Both the position numbers and the translations under genes were made by a program. From the NCBI GenBank assembly GCA_026225945.1, contig JAMJFZ010000711.1, positions 434,001 through 498,000 on the forward strand: DNA of 64,000 nucleotides, given 5' to 3'. The DNA comes from Cricetomys ansorgei (Eukaryota; Chordata; Mammalia; Rodentia; Nesomyidae). This document shows positions 36,609 to 46,939 of the stretch, in pieces (the stretch's first letter is position 1; every line of letters begins with the position of its first letter). Under the pieces are notes generated by a model. The model was not told where the DNA came from. It worked only from the letters and a program-made list of their open reading frames with translations, and made no database searches.

Positions 36609-37107
36609 GTAAGTGTCAGAGTGACTTTTGTTATTTACTTGTCCACATTATCCAGATTTACTTCCGTTTATACTCATTTCCACACATGAAGGAAAAGTCT
36701 TGGTTGAGTAAAGTGTTGTTAGTTAATGAATTCTTCTGGGTTTCCATCCCTGAAATAGAGACTTTTCTATATTTCATTTCCATTTTTTGAAAACTACATT
36801 TTTATTAAACATAAGGAATAATATATGGTGATTTCTACTGAATATCAAGGAAAGTGGAATTCTTCAGGATTTTTCATAGAAAACACAGTTGGAAATGGGA
36901 TTGAATATGACTACATCCCCACCGACCTTGAGAGTTCCCAGGAATATGTGCCTTAAAAAGCTTTTACAGCTGATTACGTGATGATCGCTTTTGGTTTTGA
37001 CTATAATATAAAATGGTGTTTTAAATAAAGCCTCAGAAAAAAATGACACATGCTAAAATATTTAGAAACACTCTGACTTATACTGGTTTTTCTAGTTCAA
37101 GTATTTT

Positions 37108-37445
37108 GATGGGGCTTGGGAGATGACCCCGTTGGGAAAGTGCTGACCACACAAGAATGAGGTCCTGAGCACAAATCTGTAATATCAATGTGAAAGTCAG
37201 GCATAGTGCACATCTGTAACCCCAGCACTGTGGTGGGGCTCTCCGTGGACAGATGGATAACTGTGGCTTTCTGGACAGACAGTTTGTCTAGGCAAACCAG
37301 TATGCTCCAGGTTCAGTCAAAAATCCCGACTCAAAGAAAATGATAGAGCCATATAAAGACACTTGACCTCAACCTCTAGGTGTGCATGTACACACACAGA
37401 CACAGACAGACAGACAGACACACAGATACACATACCAAAATAAAT
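37108..37445 (+). repeat. B4 SINE (+ strand)
   Basis: 'ggggcttgggagatgacccc', 'agaatgaggtcctgagcac', 'tcaggcatagtgcacatctgtaaccccagcactg', then 'acttgacctcaacctctaggtgtgcatgtacacacac' show the tRNA-like head, B1-like middle and CA tail of B4. Confidence 0.83.
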
Positions 37446-37855
37446 ACATTAATTAAAAATAACTTGAACAGTTTCAGAATATATTGTTAATAGAAATTTC
37501 TTCTTCTTTTTCCTGGTAAACACATTCTATTTCAGAATGTAAGTATCTGACATTTCAGATCAATTATTTTTTTTTTACTTGAAGAAAGCAAATATCTTAA
37601 CATATCTCATAATTTAAAAACTTTTAATTTGGCTGAGATATGAAAATTTATAAACAAATGTATATATATATATATGGTTTAAAAATAATTGGAAAATTAT
37701 ACTTCCAAAGTATTCTATTGTTATACTTCTATACATACCTCCCAATGTTCACAAAGTATTAATACTGTCATTCTGTGCTTTATTTTTATAGGCAAACCTT
37801 TTGCTCTTGTTTACCATGTGCCACCCTATCAACATTACTCTGTATCACATAAATG

Positions 37856-37915
37856 TGTTGAACATTCTCCATGTTAACATGGAGAACATGCTAACATGTT
37901 GAACATTCTCCATGT
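37856..37915. repeat. 22-bp perfect palindrome between two 19-bp direct repeats
   Basis: tgttgaacattctccatgt occurs at 37856-37874 and again at 37897-37915. The first copy overlaps a perfect palindrome at 37865-37886 whose half site is ttctccatgtt. The whole can fold as a hairpin in DNA or RNA. Confidence 0.93.
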
Positions 37916-38301
37916 ATTTTATTTTTCTCTTTACTGATGACACAATCTGTCACCATACACATGTATATTACTTTTTTGGGGCCTATGCATGTTGAGCTTT
38001 TTGGGTTAACTTAAGGTTTTAAATAATAAATTCTGTAACAAGTGTCTAATCTATGTATTTAAATGCATTTTCAACTCTAACCTAAGGACAAATAAAATAG
38101 TGAAACAGTTGGCTCAAAATCTTTTAGCTTCTTATAGAAACTATAAATTATAAAATCTAGGTTTGGGGAAATAGGCAGTTATTCTTATATTTGCCCTGAA
38201 CTTGTGAAATAGAATAAATCTGTGTACTTCTCATATGTAGTCAGTAAATGATGCTTATTACTTTATATTCTGTCCTCCTCCAGAGCAATAACACTATCGT
38301 A

Positions 38302-38666
38302 TGTAGGGTTTCTATTGCTGTGAGAAAATACCATGACTAAAAGCAACATGAGAAGAAAAAGGCTTGTTTCAGCTTCTAATTACAGGGCAGGAACTCAAAG
38401 CAGGTACTGAAACAGGAGCTGTGGAGGAGTGCTACTTAATATATTGCTCCTTATTTTCTTAGTCTGCTTTCTTATACAACTCAGTACTACTTCCCTAAGG
38501 TTGAGATTACCCACAGTGGACTGGGCTTCTCTGCTTGAATCATTAATTAAGAAAATGGCCCTACAGACTTGCCTATAGGCAATTTGATGGAGGCCTTTCC
38601 TCAGTTAATGTCCATTTCCACAGATAACTCTAGCTTGTGTCAAGTTCACAAAAACTAGCTGGAACA
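38302..38666 (-). repeat. LTR-like repeat A1 (possible MaLR, - strand)
   Basis: It starts 'tgtagggtttctattgctgtg', runs through 'accatgactaaaagcaac', 'cccacagtggactgggc', 'tcattaattaagaaaatg', 'gaggcctttcctcag' and ends near 'aaactagctggaaca'. The same landmarks recur at 40012-40400 in the same orientation. TG/CA-like ends support an LTR reading; family is tentative. Confidence 0.65.
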
Positions 38667-40011
38667 ATTGACCCCAGTGTCACTTGACCTATCAATACAT
38701 TACTGGTAAAGTATAAAACCTTTCCTTTCTTGTTACTCTTCAAGATCTCATTTTAGTATCAGTATCTTTTTGTTTGTTTGTTTGTTTTGTTTTGTTTTGT
38801 TTTGAAACAGCATTTGTCTATTGTAACTCTGGCTGTCTTGGAACTCACTCTGTAGACCAGGCTGGCCTTTAACTCTTGGAGATCCACCTGCCTCTGCCTC
38901 TTGAGTGCTGGGATTAAAGGCATGAGTCACCACTGCCTGGCTACCAATATCTTAATATGAATCATGTTTCAACTTTTAAAACGTTTCAGTCTTTAGAAAT
39001 TCAGTCTCTTTAAAACTTCCAAAATCTCTCTAAATTCCAAAGTCTCTTAATTGTGTTCTTCTGTAAAATAAAAACTAAGTTACATAATTCTCATTTCAAA
39101 ATCAATAGCCTGGTCACAGTTCAAATCAGATTGAGGCAAAACCAACGTCAACAGTATCAGACTTCATAGACTCATGATCTTCTGAACTTCAAAGGGTCTA
39201 TGAAGCTTCACTTCTCTGGTTCTGCCATCTACAATGCATGCAGTGTATCTCATAGGCTTAGGCTAGCTTCCACACCTGCTGCTGTCCCTGGCTGTCCTAT
39301 GCAACTAGCATCCCTCAAATGCTGGAATTTCTGTCTTAACTGGGCTGCACCTTGACCAGTATCCTTTCCAGGGCTGGTGTTATGGATTCTGACCCTGTCA
39401 TGTGTTGCCAAACCTCAGCTTCTTTCCATGACTCCTTCAATTCTGGAACTTTTATTGCAACTGAGGCTATTTCTTCACCAATAGCTTTCCTGGCCTCTCA
39501 CAATGCCAAGTCCTGGCTGCTCTCCGTGACTCCTTCATACTTTCAAAATCAGTACCACCTGGGAAACGCTTACACATTACCAAATTCAGCGGCCAGGATG
39601 AACTTCAGCCTTGACCACCTCTGGACTGTAACTACTAAGTTCTGACCCTGAAGGAATATTTCCCAGAGGATTTCTTTTCAGTAATGCTGGCTTCTTCTCA
39701 ATCCAGGCCAATTCTTCACCCGTAGCTGAGTGGAACCACAGATTCTTAATACAAAATATTGAACATCCCAGATAGTCTTTAAGGAACTCTCAAACTTCCT
39801 TCTGAAACTTCATAAGCCAGGCCACCATTATCTTATACTGTCTTTTTATCATTATCTTCTAAGGTTTCAGAGTAGCTCAGTACACTCTCAACCTGCTTTT
39901 TCTTTTTTCTTTTTTCCTATCCCAAAGTTCCAAGTCTTTCCACAACTCCTCCCCTCCCCCAGAACACAATTGGGCCAGCCAAAGAAATATCCCTTTGTTG
40001 ATACAAATTTC
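38667..40011 (-). repeat. Internal region between two LTR-like repeats
   Basis: About 1.3 kb of sequence lies between the paired repeats and is interrupted by a B1 at 38768-38940. It has no long frame beyond a chance 97-codon one at 39352-39645. Phrases such as 'cacaatgccaagtcctggctgctctcc' and 'cagtaccacctgggaaacgcttacacattaccaa' are familiar from a rodent mid-repetitive element. MaLR-class retroposons have internal regions of this size without coding capacity. Confidence 0.5.
38768..38940 (-). repeat. B1 SINE (- strand), nested in the LTR-like composite
   Basis: (TTTG/TTTTG)n then 'aggctggcctttaactcttggagatccacctgcctctgcctcttgagtgctgggattaaaggc' is a reverse B1. Short flanks agtatctt (about 38761-38768) and aatatctt (about 38945-38952) look like a diverged target duplication. 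Confidence 0.93.
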
Positions 40012-40400
40012 TGTTTTAGAAAGGCTTTCTATTGCTGTGATGAAGCACTATGATGAAAATGATTTGGGGAAGAAAGGATTTACTTCAGCTTACAATTCCA
40101 CATCACAATCTTTTATCAAAGAAAATCACAACAGAAACTCAAGGCAGATACCTAGAAGTAGTGACTGCAGCAGAAAGATGACTTCTGGTTACTGATTTGG
40201 CTCTTATGGCTTGTTGAGGCCTGCAGGTTTGGTACCACCAACAGTGGGCTGAGCCATCCCACATCAATCAATGATCAAGAAAATTATTGTCAGGCTTGCC
40301 TAGAGGCTAATCTTATGGAGGCATTTTCTTAACTGAGATTACCTCTTCCCAAATTGCTCTAGCTATTGTTGAGTTGACACAAAATTAACCAGAAGAAACA
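40012..40400 (-). repeat. LTR-like repeat A2 (partner of 38302-38666)
   Basis: It starts 'tgttttagaaaggctttctattgctgtgatg' and shares 'caacagtgggctg', 'atcaatgatcaagaaaat', 'ttatggaggcattttctt' and 'gttgagttgacac' with copy A1, ending near 'accagaagaaaca'. No matching short target duplication was found at 38297-38301 and 40401-40405. Confidence 0.65.
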
Positions 40401-40597
40401 CTAAGATTTTCATTCTTAACTTACGCTACGTTCCCTAAATATGAAATTTTAGCGATAATTTAATTTCTTTCCATTTGAGTTTTCTTTGAGCTTTTTCAAA
40501 ACATCATTGAAATTGGAACATTATTTATTTGGGAAAGTACTTGAAAATTGAAAATGTTAAATAAAAGATAAGAAAGATTTTTGAAAAGGACAATAGA

Positions 40598-40690
40598 ACA
40601 GAAAAAAAGAAAGAAAAGAAAGAAAGAAAAGAAGGAAAGAAAGAAGAGGAAGGACAAGGAAGGAAGGATAAAGGAAGGAAAAAAGAAAAT
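40598..40690. repeat. GA-rich (GAAA/GGAA)n tract
   Basis: Almost pure purine sequence of aaag and aagg units directly abutting a B1. Confidence 0.93.
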
Positions 40691-40852
40691 GAGCTGAGCA
40701 TGGTGATACTCACTTTAATTCTAGTATTCAGGAGGCAGAGCAGGAACAAGTGGTCTCTGTGAGTTCAAGGCCAGTCTTGTCTACATAATGAGTTCCAGGG
40801 TTACACAGAGAGACCTTGTCTCAAAGAATCAAACAAACAAAAAGAAAATGCT
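40691..40852 (+). repeat. B1 SINE (+ strand)
   Basis: 'gagctgagcatggtgatactcactttaattctagtattcaggaggcag', 'gtgagttcaaggccag', 'gagaccttgtctcaaagaatcaaacaaac' is a complete diverged B1. Confidence 0.92.
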
Positions 40853-40949
40853 ACTAAAACAGACAGAAGAATTATAAATCAGACTACTCAATTGTTTATA
40901 TCATAACTTTGCAAATGAACTTTAATTCTTTCAATTGTCTTGAAGTTTT

Positions 40950-40978
40950 GAAAGATATATATATATATATATATATAT
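40950..40978. repeat. (AT)n microsatellite
   Basis: Uninterrupted AT dinucleotides. Confidence 0.95.
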
Positions 40979-41158
40979 CTTTTACTCCTCATTTTTGTTA
41001 GTACATCTTGTGTGGTGAGTTAATACCCTGATATCAATAGATGATTCTTAGACAATTGACATCTCAATGTTCTTCAAATTATGTTGCATATTTCGAAGTT
41101 CATGCTTCTTTAATGTGACAAATGTAAAGCAGGACTGAAAAAGCTGATTTTTTTTCAG

Positions 41159-41239
41159 AGTTTCTAATTATGATATCTTCTGGTATACTCACAACCTCTT
41201 CTTTGTCTTCTACATGCTGCTGCTGTTGCATGTTTCAGG
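41159..41239 (+). CDS. NOX4: NOX4 exon 8: transmembrane helix 5 with heme ligands His194 and His207
   Basis: The exon encodes the last base of Arg183, residues 184-209 and two bases of Gly210 (phase 2/2): VSNYDIFWYTHNLFFVFYML then LLLHVSG. His194 (41190-41192) and His207 (41229-41231) are 13 residues apart and form the second pair of heme ligands with His105/His119. YTHNLFF is a NOX-family signature. The acceptor has an eight-T run before cag, and the donor is GG|gtaagt. Being 81 bases it could be skipped without a frameshift, but the product would lose half the heme ligands. Confidence 0.97.
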
Positions 41240-42272
41240 GTAAGTAAAACCATTTTTACCTATAATTTATATTTTCACCTCACATACAACAGAAAAGAAG
41301 GATTTGTGGAAAGGGTGATGCTTTACATAAGTCAGAATCTTATTTGCAGCCCAGGGATCCATAAGAGGTACCCTCAGTTTAATCAGTACTCTACCTACAA
41401 GGAACAGATGTCTGGGTCTCAGAATGACACTTTAGTTTAGTAGTCTAAATATTTTCACCAATCAAAAATAGTACTGGGTAGGAATACAGTTGGTATGCTG
41501 TCATTTATCTCACCTCAAGTTTTGTTCAGGAAAATAGAGTTTAGAGAAACAGACCAATTGTCCTGTCTTAAGATTGTTTTATAAAGTAATTGTCAAGGTA
41601 TTAGGTAATTTACATAAATTACTTAGTTATTCCAAATAGTCATTCCCTCCTCTTCCTAGTTTTGAAGACTATAGGTAAGGACATTGATATTAACTAGCTT
41701 TTGGGTAGTTTTCTTTGGTACCTCAGTTCTAGGACATAGAAAAGTAAGGCATCAGGAACATGGCCGTTCATAATAATCATGATTCCTGGCTGATCATTCC
41801 GGCTCCTAAGGAAGAGGGCTTTGATAGATGGATCTGGGAACTGTTCATTTACCATGATGCAGGTACATTCTCTGGAGTTTTAGGTTACAACAAAAGCCCC
41901 GAGTACAGCGAATTTGCTTGACATTTTCTTCTGGAAAGCGGCTGTGTTTAAGCCACCAACATACAATCCATTCTCTTCTTTGACTACTTTACTGGTTCAG
42001 ACTTTCATCATAGAGTAGATAGTGAGTCAGAAGATTCTACTCAGGGTACCAGTAATTTAAAATACAATTATTCACTGCTTACGATAAAGCTAAATAGAAA
42101 GTTGAATAGTTTCAAATATTTTTCTGAAATGAAATACTCACGATTTTATGAAGATAATATTGTGAAAGACACAAGTGGGAAACTAAGGTTGAGAAAGTAA
42201 GTCTTTTACCAAATTGATATGAGCTTGATTCAGACATAGACATTTTAAATTTTCTTTTTTACTGTTTGCGCT

Positions 42273-42273
<1 letters not shown>

Positions 42274-42328
<55 letters not shown>

Positions 42329-42350
42329 ACACACACAACACACACACATA
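42274..42350. repeat. (TC)n / (CA)n microsatellite
   Basis: A long pure CT/TC run from about 42276 to 42323 passes into 'tttctcacacacacaacacacacaca'. Confidence 0.96.
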
Positions 42351-42384
42351 GAGGAAGAGGCCTGTCTAAGGGTTAGGAAGGGTT

Positions 42385-43237
42385 TGTATTCCAGAGGACT
42401 ATATGAAAAAATAACATTCAGAGGCCTGTGTTGTTCAGATGGAATGTAGAAAGAATATTAAGAATGTTGATATACAACTTTAATCCCAGTATTCACAAAG
42501 TAGTGGTAGCAAACACCTTTAATCTCAGTATTCAGAAGACAGTGATGGTCCATACCTTTAATCCCTAAGACAGAAACAGAGTATGGAAGCAGAGGTCAGA
42601 AAGGGTGAGTGTCACACAAAAAGTGATGTTGGAGATGAGTCAGTGAAGAACAGGCAAAGTGACTACTCAGAGGAATTGTTAGCAGAATGAGTCAGAGTGA
42701 AGACATACTCAGCTCTCATGATAGAAAGGCAGGCTCTCAACTCAGAGTAGTAGTCAGTTATAGTATGATGCAAGCAGTCTGAGTCAGGAACAGGGAGAGA
42801 CACAGAGACACAGAGACAGCTCTGCAGCAGTCAGTATCAGACTGGAAGAGTCAGTTTAAAGCTGAACAGAGCAGTTCAGTCTGAGGGGGTCAGAGAGTCA
42901 GAAAAAGAATCTGCCAGTCTGAGAAAGTTGCAGGGTCAGAAACAATAAGCCTGCTCAGAAGATCAGTTTGAACCAGTCAGCTTAGAGGAGAGTCTGGGCC
43001 AGAACAACAAGTGAACTAAGTTGAACCAAAAGAGTCCAAGTTCAGATGGAGCAAGTCAGAATGGTTCAGAAAGTAGTAAATCTCAAAGGTTAATTAGAAT
43101 GTACAGAGGTTTAAATGTTCTAGACTGTAAGGGGGGGGTGGTGAGGCTGAAGCTTTCCAGTTCTAGGCTTAAGGCTAGATTGTATGGAGGCCTCAATGCT
43201 CCAGGGCTCCAGGGCTAGGGACCACGATTCAATTAGG
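42385..43237 (+). repeat. LTR-like repeat B, copy 1 (+ strand), cagtc/gagtc-rich
   Basis: About 850 bases rich in 'agtcag' and 'gagtcag' motifs. It begins around 'acattcagaggcctgtgttg', has three 'ctttaatc.cagtattca'-like boxes at 42479-42565, a degenerate TATA-like 'tgatagaaaggcaggctctcaactcag' at 42719-42745, and ends around 'taggcttaaggctagattgtatggagg...ggctaggga'. The reverse complement of 46940-47850 matches it along its length, so the two form an inverted pair. An ERV LTR is the likely origin; I cannot name the family. Confidence 0.72.
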
Positions 43238-45124
43238 CAAATAATACAAAGCCTCTGTCCCAACTTAATGTCTACATCTGGTGAATCAATGTCTACACAT
43301 GTATATTTTTGAGAGCTTGCATTTCTTAAAATTTGACTTTCCATTGTAATATTTCTTTAAAGTTTGTCTTTACTCAGGTCTGTGATCTCTTTGTCATCAT
43401 CTCTTCATTGTCTAGTTCCTTCTCTTCTTCCTTTTCCCCTTCTTTTCTTTCTATTAGGAAAGAGAGAAAAATGTGATCATTTCCTAGTATAAGAAATTAT
43501 TCATTTTTGCCTTTATGCTTTATTAAATCAAAATTTTGAAAAAAAAATTTTCTATTCAAAATAGTCTTTTTTTATGGTTCAGGAGTTCAAAACATTGTTA
43601 CTTTAAGAGAGGATTATATTAATACATTTTTTCCATTTTTTTGTAAGGAAAAGATCTTTTAAAATTAATTGTCTTTTGTAGAGCAATTATCATAGACAGA
43701 AGGTAATTTAATTTATATACATAACAGCAAAATAATTACAAAATAGTTAAATATAATAAACCTATTTTATGACTGAATTAATAGTGAAATGAAAGATATT
43801 ATTGTAATAGTGAAGTATTATTGGATACATTCATAATACAATAAGTGCTATATGTTACATCTTTCTTTATTGAACTTTAATTTTTACTAAGATATTATAG
43901 AATATGTTTCTGACATGAAGAAAATGACTACCAGTAAATCTTGCAACTTTTTAGAGTTTTTTTTTTGTATTATCAAGTATACGTATGTAGGTAAGTAATT
44001 TTAAATTATCTTTTGGGATATTAATATGCGTTCAAATGAGTTTTTACTCTGGAGACACCTACAAAATTTCATCCTTCACTCTTTTGTTAATAGGAGGGAT
44101 GTGGGGTTGTTCAAAGCAAGATTTATGGATACATGTTGAAATTTCTATTTAACACTATACTGTAGGCTTGATGGGAACAATCTCTAGTTGCTGGACACTC
44201 CCAGCAAATAGATCTGAGCCCATCAGGTTGCTGAGTACTCTAACGTAAAGAGGAGTAATGTACTATAAGATCTCAGTATCCCAAGAGATAATTGATTTGA
44301 GATTTAAAAAAAAAATCAATAGAGAGCTGCAGGCTTTAGCTTCAAAGTATAAATATTAACAGAAATTCCAGCAATTCAGGGAATAGATGAATCTATGTTG
44401 ACTAGAAATTTAGAAGAGATCTGGCTTCAAAAATGAAGTTATTAGATATTTTTGGTTGCTTTTTCTACTTATGTAGATTTTATAGGAAAATGGCTGATTA
44501 CTTCATGTGATTTTGTAAGGTTTTGTTTAGGTATAGAATTTTCAAATATACTTTGAACTAGCCCTATTTTTCTACTATCAAATAACTTTCCTCTAAAAAT
44601 GTTACCTCATATTTAAATTATTGATAATTGTTTGTTTATGAATAATGTATACATTGTTTACATAGATCAAATCACTTTTTCCAGTGTTCATCATATATTC
44701 ACTTCAAATGAGACCCAGTACCTCTGGCTTCTGCATCCCTGTATCTCTATGGAATAAATGCCAGATTCTCATAATGCCCATTCTGAACTGGCAATGTCCT
44801 AATTTCCACACAGTTTCTTTCTTTAGATCTTGAACTCATTTCAACACAACTTTAACCCAGATATTTAAAAGTCTATAATTCCATAGGCCATTGAAATTGA
44901 GTTCCTTCCCCAGCTCCCCTTTTTCATTTATTTCTTACATCGTAACCTTTCAAAACGCATCAACATTTTTACTTTTTTCATTGGACATGTTATCAAGCAT
45001 TTGCCATGCTAGGTGATTATTCTGCCATCGAGCTGTATCACAAGCCCACTAATGTTTATTTTATTGACTTCTCCCAGCAAACCTCAGTCACTTCTTCTTC
45101 CTTTCACTGCTTGTCAGAGAAAAC

Positions 45125-45330
45125 AATGGTACAACCCATGGCCAGTGAGTTGTCTCAGTTGGTAAAGGCACTTGTTGCCAAATTTGATGACCTGAGTTTG
45201 ATCTCAAGAATCCACATTGTGGAAGAAAAATACCCACTCCTGACAGTTGTCCTCTAACCTTCTCATGACATGTGTGTGTGTATGTGTGCGTGCACGCACG
45301 CACACACACATACACACACACACTAAAATG
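45125..45330 (+). repeat. tRNA-derived SINE (B2/B4 group, + strand)
   Basis: 'ggccagtgagttgtctcagttggtaaaggcacttgttgcc', 'gatgacctgagtttgatctcaagaatcc' are clear A/B-box regions, then 'gacagttgtcctctaaccttctc' and a GT/CA-rich end at 45269-45322. Confidence 0.88.
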
Positions 45331-45977
45331 AATAAAGTCTGAAAAGTAAGAAAAAAACTGCAGAACTTAGGAATCAGAATATAGTAAAATAAGGAGCAAT
45401 GATATGCCATATAAAATGTCTCCCTCTAAGTTCATTATTTTGAGCTTTTCATGTAGTTGTGTTTACAGAGAGACTGAAAAACTAATAGTTTTAGGACCCA
45501 ATGATTATGTAAAAATTGCTTTCGTAGAGGCAACAAGCTTGCTGTTTTCATTTACTATTTCTCCATAGACCATGATGTCTGCTTTATCTAGTGTTATCTA
45601 GAATCAAATATGATCCTTGTGTTTTTCCTTTAAGCTTAAAGATCTACAGCAAGGAAGTTATTTTGCAGTGTTTATTGAAATGAAAATTTGTAAGTGATGG
45701 ACAAATGCCTAATAGGAGTCAGACCTGTCCAATTCAGAAAACATCAAGAAGCTTGCACATGTTTTCCTCTACTTCACAGATACAGCATTTGTTTGGAGCA
45801 TTAAACATTTCACCCTTACTCCTTATTTAAGAATTTCTTTAAAATTTAGGATATTTTAACTCTTCTGAAATAGATCACACATGAAATACTTTGAAACCAT
45901 TACTTCTCTTTTACCCCATCCATCTCTTGACTCGGTCTTTTTTTCCATCTCCTTGTTTGTATCCAATTTAACTTTAG

Positions 45978-46194
45978 TGGGTTGTTGAAGTATCAGACCA
46001 ATTTAGATAACCACCCTCCTGGCTGCATCAATCTTAACCGGACCCAGTCTCAGGATATTTCCTTAGAAGAATATGTCTCAAAACATTTTCATGGATCTTT
46101 GCCTGGAGGATTTTCAAAACTAGAAGATGGTAACAAGAAGACACTTGTGAAGATTTGCCTGGAAGATCCCAAGTTCCAAGCTCATTTTCCACAG
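45978..46194 (+). CDS. NOX4: NOX4 exon 9: NOX4-specific extended E-loop
   Basis: This 217-base exon encodes the last base of Gly210 and residues 211-282 (phase 2/0). It is the long third extracytoplasmic loop that distinguishes NOX4 and is required for it to release hydrogen peroxide rather than superoxide. The key residues are all present: His222 (46012-46014), Cys226 (46024-46026) and Cys270 (46156-46158). One N-glycosylation sequon, Asn230-Arg-Thr, is kept. The region 233-265 differs most from the rodent and human proteins I recall, for example Asp at 236 (46054-46056) where others have Asn. The acceptor is actttag with a modest tract; the donor CAG|gtcaga has C at +3 and is weaker than the others. 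Skipping would shift the frame. Confidence 0.96.
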
Positions 46195-46457
46195 GTCAGA
46201 TTAATTCTGTGTTTTATATCTGCCAAATCTGGGTGGTATCACATGACTGATTGACATTGCATTTAACATGTCTGTGAACCTGTGTTTTCAGATACTAGAG
46301 GAAATTTCAGGACGTTTAGACAGTAAAATAGTATTTATTTATTTTTTGTGACAGGTATCTAACACTTCAAGGCAAAAGGCATATATTTAGAATATAGAAA
46401 AATATCTACTTATATAACTTTACTGTAGTATGCTTCTTCTAGTGTTTGCTTCTAGAA

Positions 46458-46461
<4 letters not shown>

Positions 46462-46488
<27 letters not shown>

Positions 46489-46635
46489 TTACAGTTATAT
46501 GTGTACGCGTTTGTGTGTGCTATAATATATATATTATATATGTTATATAATATATAATGTATTATATATAATATTTTATAATAAAAAATATATAAATATA
46601 TATGAGTAAATATACAACATAATAAATAAATATTT
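46462..46635. repeat. (TA)n microsatellite and AT-rich palindromic tract
   Basis: A pure AT run at about 46462-46489 is followed by interleaved 'ataatatatatattatatatgttatataata' sequence to about 46600. Confidence 0.92.
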
Positions 46636-46939
46636 TATAGTAAAGTTAATTTGTTGAATGATCTGTATACACAGTTGTTTTTCAGTATTCACAATTAACA
46701 TTTGAAACAATTACTCAACTATCTGCTGAAAACTTTGAGCTTAAATATTTATCTTGACCAAAGCCTATTAAAAAGTGGTGGACGAGGTAGTGTGTAGATG
46801 TAGGTCTTTAACTCAAATACTCTTGAAAAATTTCCAACTATTCCACAAATAGTTCAGTAGTTTCAAATCTCCCTAATTCCCACTGTAGATTTAAATATTG
46901 ATTTAATAATTATGCTCATGTGTTCATGGCAGAGGACAA

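Larger units (their letters stand above)
36609..41158 (+). other. Intron 7 of NOX4
   Basis: This 4550-bp intron carries a B4 SINE, a palindrome with flanking direct repeats, an LTR-like composite with a nested B1, a GA-rich tract with adjoining B1, and an (AT)n run. Sequence at 36609-37100 and 37920-38295 is AT-rich without recognised features. Confidence 0.9.
41240..45977 (+). other. Intron 8 of NOX4
   Basis: This 4738-bp intron contains a long (TC)n microsatellite, an LTR-like repeat in + orientation and a SINE. The stretches 41240-42240 and 43240-45120 are AT-rich without a named element; 44940-45060 may be an old SINE relic. Confidence 0.9.

Noticed and set aside
39352..39645. 97-codon open frame between LTR-like repeats
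   Set aside because: Inside a repetitive core, no recognisable protein.
38302..40400. Attempt to confirm the LTR-like composite as one insertion by a target duplication
   Set aside because: The five bases on each side (38297-38301 and 40401-40405) do not match, so single insertion is not proven.
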